Assembly: GCF_002093625.1 (NCBI RefSeq)
Contig: NZ_MRWD01000001.1
Span: forward strand, 124,001-188,000
DNA from: Rouxiella silvae
Lineage (GTDB): Bacteria; Pseudomonadota; Gammaproteobacteria; Enterobacterales; Enterobacteriaceae
Length of the DNA: 64,000 nucleotides
Reading direction: 5' to 3'
This document shows positions 40,674 to 49,598 of this stretch, piece after piece (the first letter of the stretch is position 1; each line of letters opens with the position of its first letter). The translations under genes were made by a program, and so were the position numbers. Under the pieces are notes generated by a model. The model did no database searches. It saw only the letters and a program-made list of their open reading frames with translations, and was not told where the DNA came from.

Positions 40674-41687
40674 TTACTTATAAATAGCTACCGTTGGCGA
40701 CTGACCCACACGGCCAAATCCGCGATACATACCTTCGCTGTTGAACGGCAGGCAAACGTTGCCTAAGCGGTCAATGGCGATCATTCCGCCTGAGCCTGCA
40801 AGCGCGACCAGTTTTTCCATCACCACTTTATCTGTGGCCTGCTGGAGCGTCATTCCGGCGTACTCGATTAAGGCAGCCACGTCATACGCCGCGACGGTGC
40901 GCATAAACACTTCTCCCGTACCAGTGCTTGAAACCGCGACAGTCTGGTTACTGGCATAGCACCCAGCACCAATAATCGGCGTGTCACCGACGCGTCCGAC
41001 CTGTTTGTTGGTCATGCCCCCAGTAGACGTTGCCGCCGCCAGATTACCCATAGAATCCAAGGCAACCGCACCTACTGTGCCAAATTTGCGATCGGCGTCT
41101 AAAGGATCGTCCGAAACGCTGGCCTGAAGCGATGCCCCATCATGGTCGAGCATTACGCCCTGACTGGCTTTGGCGCGCGCAAGTTGGTCATAGCGTTCCT
41201 GGGTGAAAAAGTAGTCGGCCGCCACCATCTCCTGTCCGTGCTCACGAGCAAACGATTCCGCACCTGCGCCGGTAAACATGACGTGCGGGCTCTCTTCCAT
41301 CACCTTTCTGGCGGTAAGAATAGGATTACGAATGTGGCTTACACAGCTAACCGCGCCGGCGTTCAGGGTACGGCCGTCCATAATGCAAGCGTCCAACTCA
41401 TGCGTACCCTGATGGGTCATCACGGCACCAGTGCCCGCGTTAAACAATGGGCACTCCTCCAGCAGCCGCACGGCTTCGGTAACCGCATCTAGCGCAGTGC
41501 CGCCCGCCGCTAAAATAACCTGACCGCTGCTCACAATCTGTTCCAACGCCTGGAGATAAAGGCGTTCTTTTTCCGCGCTCATCGCCGCACGGGTAATCGC
41601 CCCAGCGCCGCCGTGAATGGCAATGACAGCGGCAGGTACAGTTGAAACGGGTTTTTCGTCAGAGGCAGCACTGAGGGTTGAACTCAT
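40674..41687 (-). CDS. iaaA: Isoaspartyl peptidase/L-asparaginase IaaA
   Basis: A 337-residue N-terminal-nucleophile hydrolase precursor. It self-cleaves before Thr204 in KFGTVGAVALD, which then becomes the catalytic nucleophile. IHGGAGAI near the start and STGGMTNKQVGRVGDTPIIGAG in the beta subunit are conserved. It removes N-terminal beta-aspartyl residues from peptides and hydrolyses asparagine. Leading the gsi operon it can supply amino acids from imported peptides. The N-terminal 18 residues are longer than in E. coli (321 residues), so a later start is not excluded. Confidence 0.94.
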   Translation of the reverse strand: MSSTLSAASDEKPVSTVPAAVIAIHGGAGAITRAAMSAEKERLYLQALEQIVSSGQVILAAGGTALDAVTEAVRLLEECPLFNAGTGAVMTHQGTHELDACIMDGRTLNAGAVSCVSHIRNPILTARKVMEESPHVMFTGAGAESFAREHGQEMVAADYFFTQERYDQLARAKASQGVMLDHDGASLQASVSDDPLDADRKFGTVGAVALDSMGNLAAATSTGGMTNKQVGRVGDTPIIGAGCYASNQTVAVSSTGTGEVFMRTVAAYDVAALIEYAGMTLQQATDKVVMEKLVALAGSGGMIAIDRLGNVCLPFNSEGMYRGFGRVGQSPTVAIYK

Positions 41688-41856
41688 TTTTTCACTCTTA
41701 ATGCCTTAAAGGCAGTCTAAATAATAGTCGGGGAATTTGACTATATTTAGCAGGTCAGCGTATGTAAAGCTGAAATTTAAATCCAACCAAATGACGCTAA
41801 TTGCTTAGAATATTTATAGAAAATAATGAGAAGAATCGAATAAGGCGGGGGGAATA

Positions 41857-41892
41857 TAAAAAAGGAAAACCAGTTCACCCTGATTTTCCTTC
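41857..41892 (-). terminator. Terminator of the short DeoR-like gene
   Basis: AAGGAAAACCAG (41863-41874) pairs with CTGATTTTCCTT (41881-41892) at 11 of 12 positions. On the minus strand a T-run follows the stem. It lies 16 bases after the stop codon of the short DeoR-like gene, so that gene's transcript ends where its reading frame does. Confidence 0.75.
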
Positions 41893-41907
41893 TCGATATT
41901 AGGGGGT

Positions 41908-42138
41908 TCAGCTATGAGAGACGCGCTGCAAGCTGTTAATCCAACCGTATGATGGCGGTGAATCTACGCGACGAGCCCTACCATGGCGGCGCTGAATCAG
42001 TCCTTTGTCTTGCATTTCGTTGAGGTCTCGGCGAATTGTTTCCAAACTCACGTCTAACCAAAGCGCTAACTCATTAACCTGAACTACCTCATGCTGATCC
42101 ACCAATTTCAGTATTGCCTGATGGCGGTTTTTTTTCAT
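41908..42138 (-). CDS. Short DeoR-type helix-turn-helix protein
   Basis: A 76-residue protein. Residues 3-55 are a complete DeoR-family N-terminal domain: HQAILKLVDQHEVVQVNELALWLDVSLETIRRDLNEMQDKGLIQRRHGRA. DeoR-family proteins normally continue with a sugar-phosphate-sensing domain of about 180 residues, but here the chain stops after 20 more residues. A good terminator follows directly and I see no leftover effector-domain coding downstream, so it is either a long-fixed truncation or a genuine small DNA-binding protein. GGAG precedes; a GTG one codon upstream (42141) could also start it. A perfect CRP site lies 35 bases upstream. Confidence 0.7.
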   Translation of the reverse strand: MKKNRHQAILKLVDQHEVVQVNELALWLDVSLETIRRDLNEMQDKGLIQRRHGRARRVDSPPSYGWINSLQRVSHS

Positions 42139-42172
42139 CACGATGCAACTCCAGACGCAGAAGACAATTTAA

Positions 42173-42188
42173 TGTGACTTAAATCACA
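42173..42188 (-). promoter_or_regulatory. Perfect CRP core site
   Basis: TGTGA-CTTAAA-TCACA is a full 10/10 match to the CRP half-sites. The centre is about 40 bases upstream of the short DeoR-like gene and about 285 upstream of moeA, so the short gene is the likelier target. No clear -10 at the matching distance was found, so repression is as possible as activation. Confidence 0.7.
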
Positions 42189-42355
42189 TAAACGGAGGTA
42201 ATAATACGCGCATACGACAAACATTTATGCGATCAATCTCATTATTTTGAAAAAAATTTGGACGTTGTTAACCCAATAATGATTGTTTTTCTCATTCTCC
42301 TGCTTTTTTCTTAAAATTTAATACTGTGCGTAAATGCGCTTTCGACAGGGGTAGC

Positions 42356-42385
42356 TTGGGCGCAAGCGGCTTTATCTGGCATAAT
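42356..42385 (+). promoter_or_regulatory. Candidate moeA promoter
   Basis: TTGGGC (42356-42361) and CATAAT (42380-42385), 18 bases apart, resemble sigma-70 hexamers; the leader to moeA would be about 73 bases. Confidence 0.4.
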
Positions 42386-42464
42386 GAGCAGAATTTTTCG
42401 ACACAGTGATTCGCTGACTTTGCGGGCAGTCCTGCTCTTCGTCAGCGGGTTTTAAAAGGGTTTT

Positions 42465-43712
42465 ATGATGGAAAATACGTTCACCTCGGGCCTTATTTCG
42501 CTGCAGGAAGCGCGGGATAAAATGCTTTCACAGACTGCGCCGCTCACTCAGGACGAAACTGAATGGCTGCCTTTAACGGAGTCTGCAGGCCGCATCACCG
42601 CCAGCCCAGTACGTTCACCCGTTTTTGTGCCCCCTTTCGATAACTCTGCGATGGACGGATACGCCATTCGCAGCACAGACTTCAGCAGCGATACCGTTTT
42701 CTCCGTTGCCGGTAAGGCCTTTGCAGGCGCACCTTTTAGCGGCGAATGGCCCGCTGGGAGCTGTATTCGCATCATGACCGGTGCACCGGTTCCGACGGGT
42801 GCTGATGCGGTTGTCATGCAGGAAGAGGCTGAAAAAATAGGAGACGGCGTTCGATTTACGGCTCATGTCGAAGCAGGACAAAACATTCGTTTAATCGGCG
42901 ATGATATTCGTCAGGGGCAAAACGTTCTGGCGGCAGGCATTCGCCTCGGCGTGGCGCATTTACCGCTGCTAGCTTCGCTGGGTGTAGAGAAAGTCGAAGT
43001 CAACCGCCGCCTGAAGGTGGCCGTTTTCTCAACCGGTGACGAGCTGCAACCGGTCGGCATTCCTCTACAGGACGGCCAAATCTATGATACTAATCGGTTT
43101 GCGGTGCATCTGATGCTTCATCAAATGGGCTGTGAAGTATTGGATTTAGGGATTATCCGGGATGACCCCGCGGCACTTCGTCGGGCATTTCAACAGGCCG
43201 ATGATTTTGCCGATTTAGTTATTAGCAGCGGTGGCGTGTCGGTTGGAGAAGCGGATTACACCAAAACGATGCTCGACGAACTGGGCAAGATTGGTTTTTG
43301 GAAACTGGCTATTAAGCCGGGTAAACCCTTTGCCTTTGGTAAGCTGAAAAATGCTTGGTTCTGCGGACTGCCCGGCAATCCGGTATCGGCAGTGTTGACT
43401 TTTTATCAGCTGGTTCAGCCGCTTATCGCCGCACTTTCGGCGCAAACTGATTGGAACCTGCCGCCGCGTTTGCGCGCCAAAGCGGCTACTTCCTTTAAAA
43501 AGACTCCTGGCCGACTCGATTTTCAGCGCGCGGTGTTTACCCACAATGCGCAGGGCGAACTCGAAGCCCGCACCACGGGTCCGCAGGGTTCTCACGTTTT
43601 CAGCTCTTACAGTCTGGCAAACTGCTTTGTGGTGCTGGAGCGCGACCGCGATGATGTCGCAGTGGGTGAATGGGTTGACGTTGAACCTTTTAATGCGCTG
43701 CTAAAAGGATAA
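42465..43712 (+). CDS. moeA: Molybdopterin molybdenumtransferase MoeA
   Basis: A 415-residue enzyme that inserts molybdate into adenylated molybdopterin to form molybdenum cofactor. Conserved elements are [13 protein letters not shown] (about residues 61-73), [23 protein letters not shown], the MogA-like [12 protein letters not shown] and [15 protein letters not shown] lies four bases before the first ATG and seven before the second, so either may be used. moeB follows after four bases, as in E. coli. Confidence 0.96.
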   Translation: MMENTFTSGLISLQEARDKMLSQTAPLTQDETEWLPLTESAGRITASPVRSPVFVPPFDNSAMDGYAIRSTDFSSDTVFSVAGKAFAGAPFSGEWPAGSCIRIMTGAPVPTGADAVVMQEEAEKIGDGVRFTAHVEAGQNIRLIGDDIRQGQNVLAAGIRLGVAHLPLLASLGVEKVEVNRRLKVAVFSTGDELQPVGIPLQDGQIYDTNRFAVHLMLHQMGCEVLDLGIIRDDPAALRRAFQQADDFADLVISSGGVSVGEADYTKTMLDELGKIGFWKLAIKPGKPFAFGKLKNAWFCGLPGNPVSAVLTFYQLVQPLIAALSAQTDWNLPPRLRAKAATSFKKTPGRLDFQRAVFTHNAQGELEARTTGPQGSHVFSSYSLANCFVVLERDRDDVAVGEWVDVEPFNALLKG

Positions 43713-43716
43713 GTCG

Positions 43717-44481
43717 ATGACGTTGCCAGAGCTAAGCGATGCCGAGACCCTGCGCTACAATCGCCAGATAGTATTGCGCGGCTTCGACTTCGACGGACAA
43801 GAAAAGCTGAAAGCCAGCCACGCGCTAATTGTTGGCCTCGGCGGGCTGGGCTGTGCTGCGGCGCAATATCTTGCCGCCGCCGGAGTGGGGTCGCTGACGC
43901 TGCTCGATTTTGACACCGTGTCGCTCTCTAATCTGCAACGTCAAACTCTGCACACCGATGCCCGCATCGGCATGAAAAAAGTCGCCTCGGCGGCCATTGC
44001 GCTCGCGGGAGTCAATCCTCATCTCAGGCTACAACAAATAGACCATCAGCTTGAAGACGACGCCCTGCTTGCGCTCATTGCTCAGTGTGATGTGGTGATC
44101 GACTGTACGGACAATGTTGGCACTCGCAATCAGCTCAATAAACACTGTTTTCAGCTTAAGAAAGCGCTGGTTTCAGGCGCGGCAATTCGCATGGAGGGAC
44201 AAGTCAGCGTATTTACTTATAAGCATGATGAGCCGTGCTATCGCTGTCTGAGTCGTTTATTTGGTGAAGATGTGCTGACCTGCGTTGAAGCTGGTGTCAT
44301 GGCACCGCTGGTGGGCACCGTGGGGAGTTTGCAGGCGATGGAAGCCATCAAGTTGCTCACCGGCTACGGTGAAGTCAAAACCGGTCGGCTATTAATGTTT
44401 GATGCTATGTCGCTACAGTTTAGAGAAATGAAGTTGTTAAAAAATCCACACTGTGACGTTTGTGGGCGACCCGCTGAATAG
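43717..44481 (+). CDS. moeB: Molybdopterin-synthase adenylyltransferase MoeB
   Basis: A 254-residue E1-like enzyme that adenylates the C-terminal glycine of MoaD before sulfur transfer. The nucleotide loop is GLGGLGCA (40-47), with DCTDN holding catalytic Asp132. Structural zinc Cys pairs are Cys174/Cys177 (CYRC) and Cys246/Cys249 (CDVC). QFREMKL near the end is typical. Cotranscribed with moeA. Confidence 0.96.
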   Translation: MTLPELSDAETLRYNRQIVLRGFDFDGQEKLKASHALIVGLGGLGCAAAQYLAAAGVGSLTLLDFDTVSLSNLQRQTLHTDARIGMKKVASAAIALAGVNPHLRLQQIDHQLEDDALLALIAQCDVVIDCTDNVGTRNQLNKHCFQLKKALVSGAAIRMEGQVSVFTYKHDEPCYRCLSRLFGEDVLTCVEAGVMAPLVGTVGSLQAMEAIKLLTGYGEVKTGRLLMFDAMSLQFREMKLLKNPHCDVCGRPAE

Positions 44482-44506
44482 GCTGCCGCGGCGCGCGTAT
44501 AAAAGC

Positions 44507-44536
44507 AAAAAGGCCCGTCAAAGACAGGCCTTTTTT
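44507..44536. terminator. Bidirectional terminator between moeB and ybiT
   Basis: AAAAAGGCC (44507-44515) and GGCCTTTTTT (44527-44536), with an inner GTC/GAC stem, give A- and T-flanks on both sides. It serves convergent moeB and ybiT. Confidence 0.85.
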
Positions 44537-44571
44537 ATTACCACAAACTTATGTAACAGCCATCGCGTAGA

Positions 44572-46167
44572 TTAGCTATTGATGCCTTGGCTGCGCAGAT
44601 AATCTTCGTAGTTGCCGGTGAAGTCAGTGATTTTATTTGGCGTAATTTCAATAATACGGCTCGCTAATGAACTCACGAATTCACGGTCGTGGGAAACGAA
44701 AATCAGGGTGCCTTCGAACATTTCCAGCGCCATGTTCAGCGATTCAATAGATTCCATATCCAGGTGGTTGGTAGGTTCATCCATCACCAGAATATTCGGT
44801 TTCTGCATCATCAGCTTACCGAACAGCATGCGGCCTTTTTCACCACCGGAAAGCACTTTCACTTTCTTGTTGATGTCGTCTTGGCCAAACAGTAAACGGC
44901 CCAGAATGCCGCGCACGGCCTGCTCGTCGTCTGATTCAGCTTTCCACTGACTCATCCAGTCGAACACGTTCAGGGAGTCATCGAATTCGTATTCGTGATC
45001 CTGTGCGTAGTAACCAATCTTGCAGTTTTCAGACCACTTAACGGTACCGGCATCTGGCAAGGTATCGCCGACCAGCGTTTTCAGCATCGTGGTTTTACCC
45101 ACGCCGTTGGCACCGAGAATGGCAACTTTCTCACCGACTTCCAGCATCAGGCTGAAGCCCTTGAACAGGGGGCCGTTGTCGTAACCTTTGGTGATTTTTT
45201 CAACTTCCAAGGCGTTACGGAACAGTTTCTTGTCCTGCTCAAAGCGCATGTACGGGTTCTGGCGGCTTGATGCTTTGACTTCATCCAGCTGGATTTTGTC
45301 AATTTTCTTGGCACGCGAGGTCGCCTGCTTGGATTTGGAGGCGTTTGCGCTGAAGCGACTCACGAAAGATTGCAGCTCGGCAATCTGCGCCTTTTTCTTG
45401 GCGTTGTTAGCATTGAGAAGGTCACGAGCCTGCGTCGCCGCCGTCATGTATTCGTCGTAGTTGCCCGGGTAAACGCGCAGTTCGCCGTAGTCCAGGTCGG
45501 CCATGTGCGTACAGACCATGTTCAGGAAGTGACGGTCATGCGAGATAATAATCATGGTGCTGTTACGTTCGTTCAACACCTGCTCGAGCCAGCGAATGGT
45601 ATCGATGTCGAGGTTGTTGGTTGGTTCGTCGAGCAGCAGAATTTCTGGATCCGAGAACAGTGCCTGTGCCAACAGAACGCGCAGTTTAAAGCCCGGCGCG
45701 ATTTCGCTCATCGGGCCATAGTGCTGTTCAACCGGAATGCCTACGCCCAAGAGAAGTTCTCCGGCGCGAGACTCGGCGCTGTAGCCGTCCATCTCACCGT
45801 AGGCGACTTCGAGGTCAGCCACTTTATAGCCGTCTTCTTCGCTCATGTCTGGCATCGCGTAGATGCTGTCGCGCTCTTCTTTTACTGCCCACAGTTCGGC
45901 GTGGCCCATGATTACGGTATCAAGGACGCTGTATTTCTCGAAGGCGAACTGATCCTGGCGCAGCTTACCCAAACGTTCGTTAGGGTCGAGCACAACGTTA
46001 CCGCCCGATGGCACCAAATCGCCACCGAGGATTTTCATAAAGGTAGATTTTCCGCAGCCGTTTGCGCCGATCAAACCATAACGGTTACCGCCGCCAAACT
46101 TAACGTTAATATTTTCAAATAGCGGCTTGCTGCCGAATTGCATGGTGATGTTATAAGTACTTAGCAC
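44572..46167 (-). CDS. ybiT: ABC-F family ribosome-associated ATPase YbiT
   Basis: A 531-residue ABC-F protein without membrane segments. Two ABC domains have GANGCGKST with [11 protein letters not shown] and GANGVGKTT with [11 protein letters not shown]. The charged linker between them (about residues 250-310, [25 protein letters not shown]) is the P-site tRNA interaction region of the family. YbiT acts on translating ribosomes. The start is a GTG at 46167: it gives [12 protein letters not shown], in register with E. coli MLVSSNVTMQFG (530 residues). An upstream in-frame ATG at 46215 would add 16 unmatched residues. Confidence 0.94.
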   Translation of the reverse strand: MLSTYNITMQFGSKPLFENINVKFGGGNRYGLIGANGCGKSTFMKILGGDLVPSGGNVVLDPNERLGKLRQDQFAFEKYSVLDTVIMGHAELWAVKEERDSIYAMPDMSEEDGYKVADLEVAYGEMDGYSAESRAGELLLGVGIPVEQHYGPMSEIAPGFKLRVLLAQALFSDPEILLLDEPTNNLDIDTIRWLEQVLNERNSTMIIISHDRHFLNMVCTHMADLDYGELRVYPGNYDEYMTAATQARDLLNANNAKKKAQIAELQSFVSRFSANASKSKQATSRAKKIDKIQLDEVKASSRQNPYMRFEQDKKLFRNALEVEKITKGYDNGPLFKGFSLMLEVGEKVAILGANGVGKTTMLKTLVGDTLPDAGTVKWSENCKIGYYAQDHEYEFDDSLNVFDWMSQWKAESDDEQAVRGILGRLLFGQDDINKKVKVLSGGEKGRMLFGKLMMQKPNILVMDEPTNHLDMESIESLNMALEMFEGTLIFVSHDREFVSSLASRIIEITPNKITDFTGNYEDYLRSQGINS

Positions 46168-46302
46168 AGCGCTCGCTCTTAGGTTAAATAGTGTAGAGTG
46201 TGATTTGGCGCGCATTATGCCATAAACCGGAAAAGAGATCGTGCGAAGTTTTGGTGAATTATTGCGCTACCCCGCGAGATAGCGCAGAAGAACCGGTCTT
46301 TT

Positions 46303-47163
46303 TTAGTTCACTAGGCTGCCCAACAGGCGCTTGAGAAGGGATTTTTTCTTTTTTCCACGACTGACGTCCTGCGACTGTTTGTTAAATTCTCCAAAGGCCG
46401 CTGGATTACGATAACTCTCTAATGAATAGCCCGCGGCGATCGCCTCATGGTAATACTGCTCAAAAAGCACGCGCAGCTCGTCACGCGGATGGGCCTCAAT
46501 TTTGCCGTCAAACCAGTGGCACTTTTGCTCGGCCTCAAGGCGTGGCAGTGAAAACTGGTGCGAAAATTGGGTGCCCATCTTGGAATAATGCAGTGCCTTA
46601 AGCTGCTCAAGCGGAATATCATCGCCGTCGATATTGCTGTATTCCGCGCCTAATGGCTGAACTTTTTGCGGATTCTCTTCAAAGAAATTCTGCAATTTTT
46701 TATGCCCCAACGGGTCACGTCGCAGTTGCTGGATGTCGGGCAACACCTCTTTGGCAGCGGCACAGTCCCATACCAGCTCACCAAGGCGCAGTTCGCGTCC
46801 TGAACCCGACGCCAGCATCAGCCGACCCGGTGCAATTTCGTGGTCCCACATTTCGGCAACGTCGCTCATAAACATGATGTCGGCGTCCACATACAGCGCG
46901 CGGCCACTGAAGTGACAAAAGGCCGGGATCCCCCAACGGAAGGCTGAAAATGGCGTCGCCCAGCGATCGGTAGTCCATCCGGCACCTTTGCCGTCTGAAT
47001 ACCAGAAACTGTCTGGATCGCGAGAAAGCCTCATCCACTCTATCTGAATCGGTATAGAGGTGTGTTTACGCAGGCTGTATTCGAGCACCATCATCTGTTC
47101 AAGGTCGCAGTCGTTGGGATCGCATCCAACGAAAATGCGCGCAGGGGTTAAAGAAGCCGGCAT
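46303..47163 (-). CDS. Glycosyltransferase-like protein (GT-A/GT8-type fold)
   Basis: A 286-residue cytoplasmic protein. ARIFVGCDPNDCDLEQMMVLEYSLRKHTS at the N-terminus and the DXD-type motif ALYVDADIMFMSDV (about residues 89-102) suggest a GT-A nucleotide-sugar transferase related to family 8. A late LEQLKALHYSKM also resembles GT8 proteins. The last residues are Lys-rich (KKKKSLLKRLL) and could contact membrane. No polysaccharide gene cluster surrounds it, so the acceptor is unknown. AAGGA precedes the ATG. Confidence 0.65.
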   Translation of the reverse strand: MPASLTPARIFVGCDPNDCDLEQMMVLEYSLRKHTSIPIQIEWMRLSRDPDSFWYSDGKGAGWTTDRWATPFSAFRWGIPAFCHFSGRALYVDADIMFMSDVAEMWDHEIAPGRLMLASGSGRELRLGELVWDCAAAKEVLPDIQQLRRDPLGHKKLQNFFEENPQKVQPLGAEYSNIDGDDIPLEQLKALHYSKMGTQFSHQFSLPRLEAEQKCHWFDGKIEAHPRDELRVLFEQYYHEAIAAGYSLESYRNPAAFGEFNKQSQDVSRGKKKKSLLKRLLGSLVN

Positions 47164-47300
47164 ATAAATAATCCTTTTTACAATTGACCAAGCGTCACTT
47201 ACAGAACATTAACTAAAACTTCAAATTGTGCCAGTGCGTGGCGGCTTTTTTCAAATTTGCCCCAAACTAATCCAAAACAATTAAACGAAATCTAAACAAA

Positions 47301-47338
47301 TAAAAAACCGCCGCATAAAATGAATTAGGCGGCGGTTT
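47301..47338 (-). terminator. tsx terminator
   Basis: AAACCGCCGC (47305-47314) and GCGGCGGTTT (47329-47338) pair perfectly. On the minus strand a T-run follows, 25 bases after the tsx stop. Confidence 0.85.
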
Positions 47339-47362
47339 ACTCTGCTTTAGCAGAACGCGTTC

Positions 47363-48235
47363 TTAGAAACTGTAACCAATCACGGCGTAATAACCCCAAC
47401 CGGTTGATTTAACATTAAAGTTGCCTTTGCCGAAGTTCAACTCAGTACCATCTTCCCACTGTCCGCCGTTGTGGAAGTAACGGGCAACCAGCGAGTAGTG
47501 CCAGTGTGAGTAGTTCAAGGCCAGAATATGGCTGGACGCAATGGAGTGATTGCTGCGCGCCGTGTTGCCGTTGTCGGCCAAGTCAGAACCCCAGTCAAAG
47601 TTGGTAAAGCCGATGTAGCTGACTTTTCCGCCCCAAACGTCGCCCAGTGGCAAGAAATACTTCACTTTGAAACGGTAGCCGTCCCACTGGTTTTCGTTCG
47701 CCGCGCCGTAGTTCTGCCACTGATATTTCGCATAAACGTTCAGCGACAGGTTAAGCGGGGTGTAAGTGTTGACGTCGGTACCCAGACCCATGTACCAGGT
47801 ATTCTGGCGGTTGGCGTTATTTGGGCCCATATCGTAGATGTAGTTGTTAGCGAAGTACCACTCTTTGAAGGGGCCAAAGCTCAAGTCGGTGCCGGTCAGT
47901 TTATCAATCGAGAAGCGCGGTTCGATCTCCATAAATAGAGGTGAACCTACTTTCTTATCCCAGATACCGTTGTCGTTCCCATTGCCCACGCCAAAGAATT
48001 TTGGCACGTCAACGTAACCATAGAAGTCGAACCAGTCTTTGTGCGCGAAGGCTTCGTATTCAAGATACAGATCGTTGTTCAGCTGAGGTCCGAAACGCGT
48101 GTGATAACTGCCTACCACGTTTACGCTCTGGTGCCACCAGTCGGAGACGTATTGGTCCTTGGTGTCGTCCGCAAGCGTTTGCGCACTGTAGGAAGAAACG
48201 AGAAGTGCACCTGCCAGTAAAATTTTAGTTTTCAT
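47363..48235 (-). CDS. tsx: Nucleoside-specific outer-membrane channel Tsx
   Basis: A 290-residue beta-barrel. A 22-residue signal peptide (ending TLA) precedes [26 protein letters not shown], the family start. Alternating hydrophobic strands and a C-terminal Phe (VIGYSF) fit an outer-membrane barrel. It passes nucleosides and deoxynucleosides, which cytidine deaminase in this same window can process. A perfect CRP site lies upstream. Confidence 0.95.
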   Translation of the reverse strand: MKTKILLAGALLVSSYSAQTLADDTKDQYVSDWWHQSVNVVGSYHTRFGPQLNNDLYLEYEAFAHKDWFDFYGYVDVPKFFGVGNGNDNGIWDKKVGSPLFMEIEPRFSIDKLTGTDLSFGPFKEWYFANNYIYDMGPNNANRQNTWYMGLGTDVNTYTPLNLSLNVYAKYQWQNYGAANENQWDGYRFKVKYFLPLGDVWGGKVSYIGFTNFDWGSDLADNGNTARSNHSIASSHILALNYSHWHYSLVARYFHNGGQWEDGTELNFGKGNFNVKSTGWGYYAVIGYSF

Positions 48236-48405
48236 GAGTTACCAGAAGCAAAAAGGAAAGCAACTCCCTGCTATTAAGGAGACGATTGGGTGTATCAAAA
48301 CGACAATGAACCACTGTTGCAAATGCTGCTGCATTCCGAAAAAGGTTTGCGTCCAACGAGACGTCGCATCGGAAAATTCTGCAACCAAACAATTTGTGCT
48401 ACTTA

Positions 48406-48432
48406 ATTATCGATTTGGTCAACATTTGTCAA
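48406..48432 (-). promoter_or_regulatory. Candidate tsx promoter
   Basis: On the minus strand TTGACA (48432-48427) and GATAAT (48411-48406) have near-consensus hexamers with a short 15-base spacer. A start near 48399 would leave a leader of about 165 bases and put the CRP site near -70. Confidence 0.4.
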
Positions 48433-48460
48433 TTTCAGTTTCATTCTGATACACGTTTTA

Positions 48461-48476
48461 TGTGATCACAATCACA
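48461..48476 (-). promoter_or_regulatory. Perfect CRP core site upstream of tsx
   Basis: TGTGA-TCACAA-TCACA is a 10/10 CRP core match, about 230 bases before the tsx start. The next gene on the other side (48520) ends toward it, so tsx is the only plausible target. E. coli tsx is CRP- and CytR-controlled. Confidence 0.75.
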
Positions 48477-48519
48477 TAAGGTTCATCTTCCTGTGCTTCT
48501 GCTTTCCCAATACTCCCGA

Positions 48520-48975
48520 TCACGCCTTGGCGGGCTGGTTACTGCGGTAAATCAATATCAGGGCGATAATCAGGCAAACGATCGCCGCAACGCGATGCCA
48601 GGAAAACGCGATCGCCGGATTGTCGAGCCAGCCAAAATTGTCAATCAGCATACCCATTGCCAACTGCCCGAGGATCACTGCCACTGTGGCAACGGCCGTA
48701 CCAATTCTCGGCACCGCCGTGACCATGATAATGATGTAAGGCACGCCAAACAGTGCGCCCATTAGTTGCCATTTCGGCACGGTCAACAGAGTTGCAGTAT
48801 GCGGAGTTTGTATAAACAGAATCAGTAAGCCAGTAATGAGCGCGCCCAGGCTAAAGGTCAGAAATGCGCTTTTCATCACGCCAACTTGAGCACCCAGCTT
48901 GCCATTGATGGCTGCCTGAATGCTTAATGCGGCACCAGCGACAATCGCCAATATAATCATGATTAGTTCAGTCAT
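48520..48975 (-). CDS. Small DMT-family transporter (YdcZ/DUF606), copy 1
   Basis: A 151-residue protein with about five hydrophobic helices. The features LSIQAAINGKLGAQVGVMKSAFLTFSLGAL and GQLAMGMLIDNFGWLDNP mark the DUF606 (YdcZ) family within the drug/metabolite transporter superfamily. It is 48 bases downstream of a homologous 144-residue gene, so the two half-length proteins probably work as a heterodimer. Substrate unknown. AAGAG precedes the ATG. Confidence 0.82.
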   Translation of the reverse strand: MTELIMIILAIVAGAALSIQAAINGKLGAQVGVMKSAFLTFSLGALITGLLILFIQTPHTATLLTVPKWQLMGALFGVPYIIIMVTAVPRIGTAVATVAVILGQLAMGMLIDNFGWLDNPAIAFSWHRVAAIVCLIIALILIYRSNQPAKA

Positions 48976-49023
48976 CGTATTTCTCTTGATGGTATTAGGG
49001 AGTGAAGATAAAGCGAAAACCCT

Positions 49024-49458
49024 TTACTGCCAGGCGATCAGTACCAATGCGGCAACAATGAACAGCAGGGCCAGCAAACGTTCGCGCCCTACCGGCTTTG
49101 GCTCGGTACCAAACCAGCCGTAGTGGTCAATCAGCAAACTTTTTGCCACCTGCCCCGACAGAATGCCAATCATGGTCATGCCGATACCAATAACCGGCGT
49201 AGTTAACGTCAGTACAATCACGTATACCGGTCCCAAAACACCGCCCAGCAGCGTCCAGGCCGGCTGAGAAGTATAAGCAGGCGCACCACGCGGGCTGAAA
49301 AACAGCACCAGCAGCAGTGTCAACGCCGCGCCAACGCCAAATATGCTCATGGTTGCCCACAGTTGGCCGACTTCGCTGCCCAGCGGACCAATCAGCCCTG
49401 CCTCAACCGACAGCCCCATCCCCCCAAGGACCACGACTAAAATCAGTAAAATATTCAT
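49024..49458 (-). CDS. Small DMT-family transporter (YdcZ/DUF606), copy 2
   Basis: A 144-residue partner of the preceding gene with the same layout: LSVEAGLIGPLGSEVGQLWATMSIFGVGA and GQVAKSLLIDHYGWFG align with the GQLAMGMLIDNFGW region of its neighbour. About five membrane helices. It is divergent from a LysR gene 140 bases away, its likely regulator. Confidence 0.82.
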   Translation of the reverse strand: MNILLILVVVLGGMGLSVEAGLIGPLGSEVGQLWATMSIFGVGAALTLLLVLFFSPRGAPAYTSQPAWTLLGGVLGPVYVIVLTLTTPVIGIGMTMIGILSGQVAKSLLIDHYGWFGTEPKPVGRERLLALLFIVAALVLIAWQ

Positions 49459-49598
49459 CTCTTGTTTTGCCCCTGACTCGAAAATGCGTTGGCCTTTTGA
49501 TTAACGCCGTGCGCAGTAAAACAAGGGGCGACTATACAGTGGCGCGATATTGCGAAAAACACGATAATAGGGAAAATACTTTTGCAGGATACGCAAAG

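Larger units (their letters stand above)
42139..42464. other. Divergent intergenic region before moeA
   Basis: These 326 AT-rich bases hold a CRP site near the DeoR-like gene and a candidate moeA promoter. I see no convincing small gene or RNA in the remaining AT-rich middle part (about 42200-42350). Confidence 0.5.

Noticed and set aside
45370-46122. 250-codon open frame opposite ybiT
   Set aside because: An antisense shadow of a highly conserved ABC-F gene; its predicted sequence resembles no protein family and no promoter is visible.
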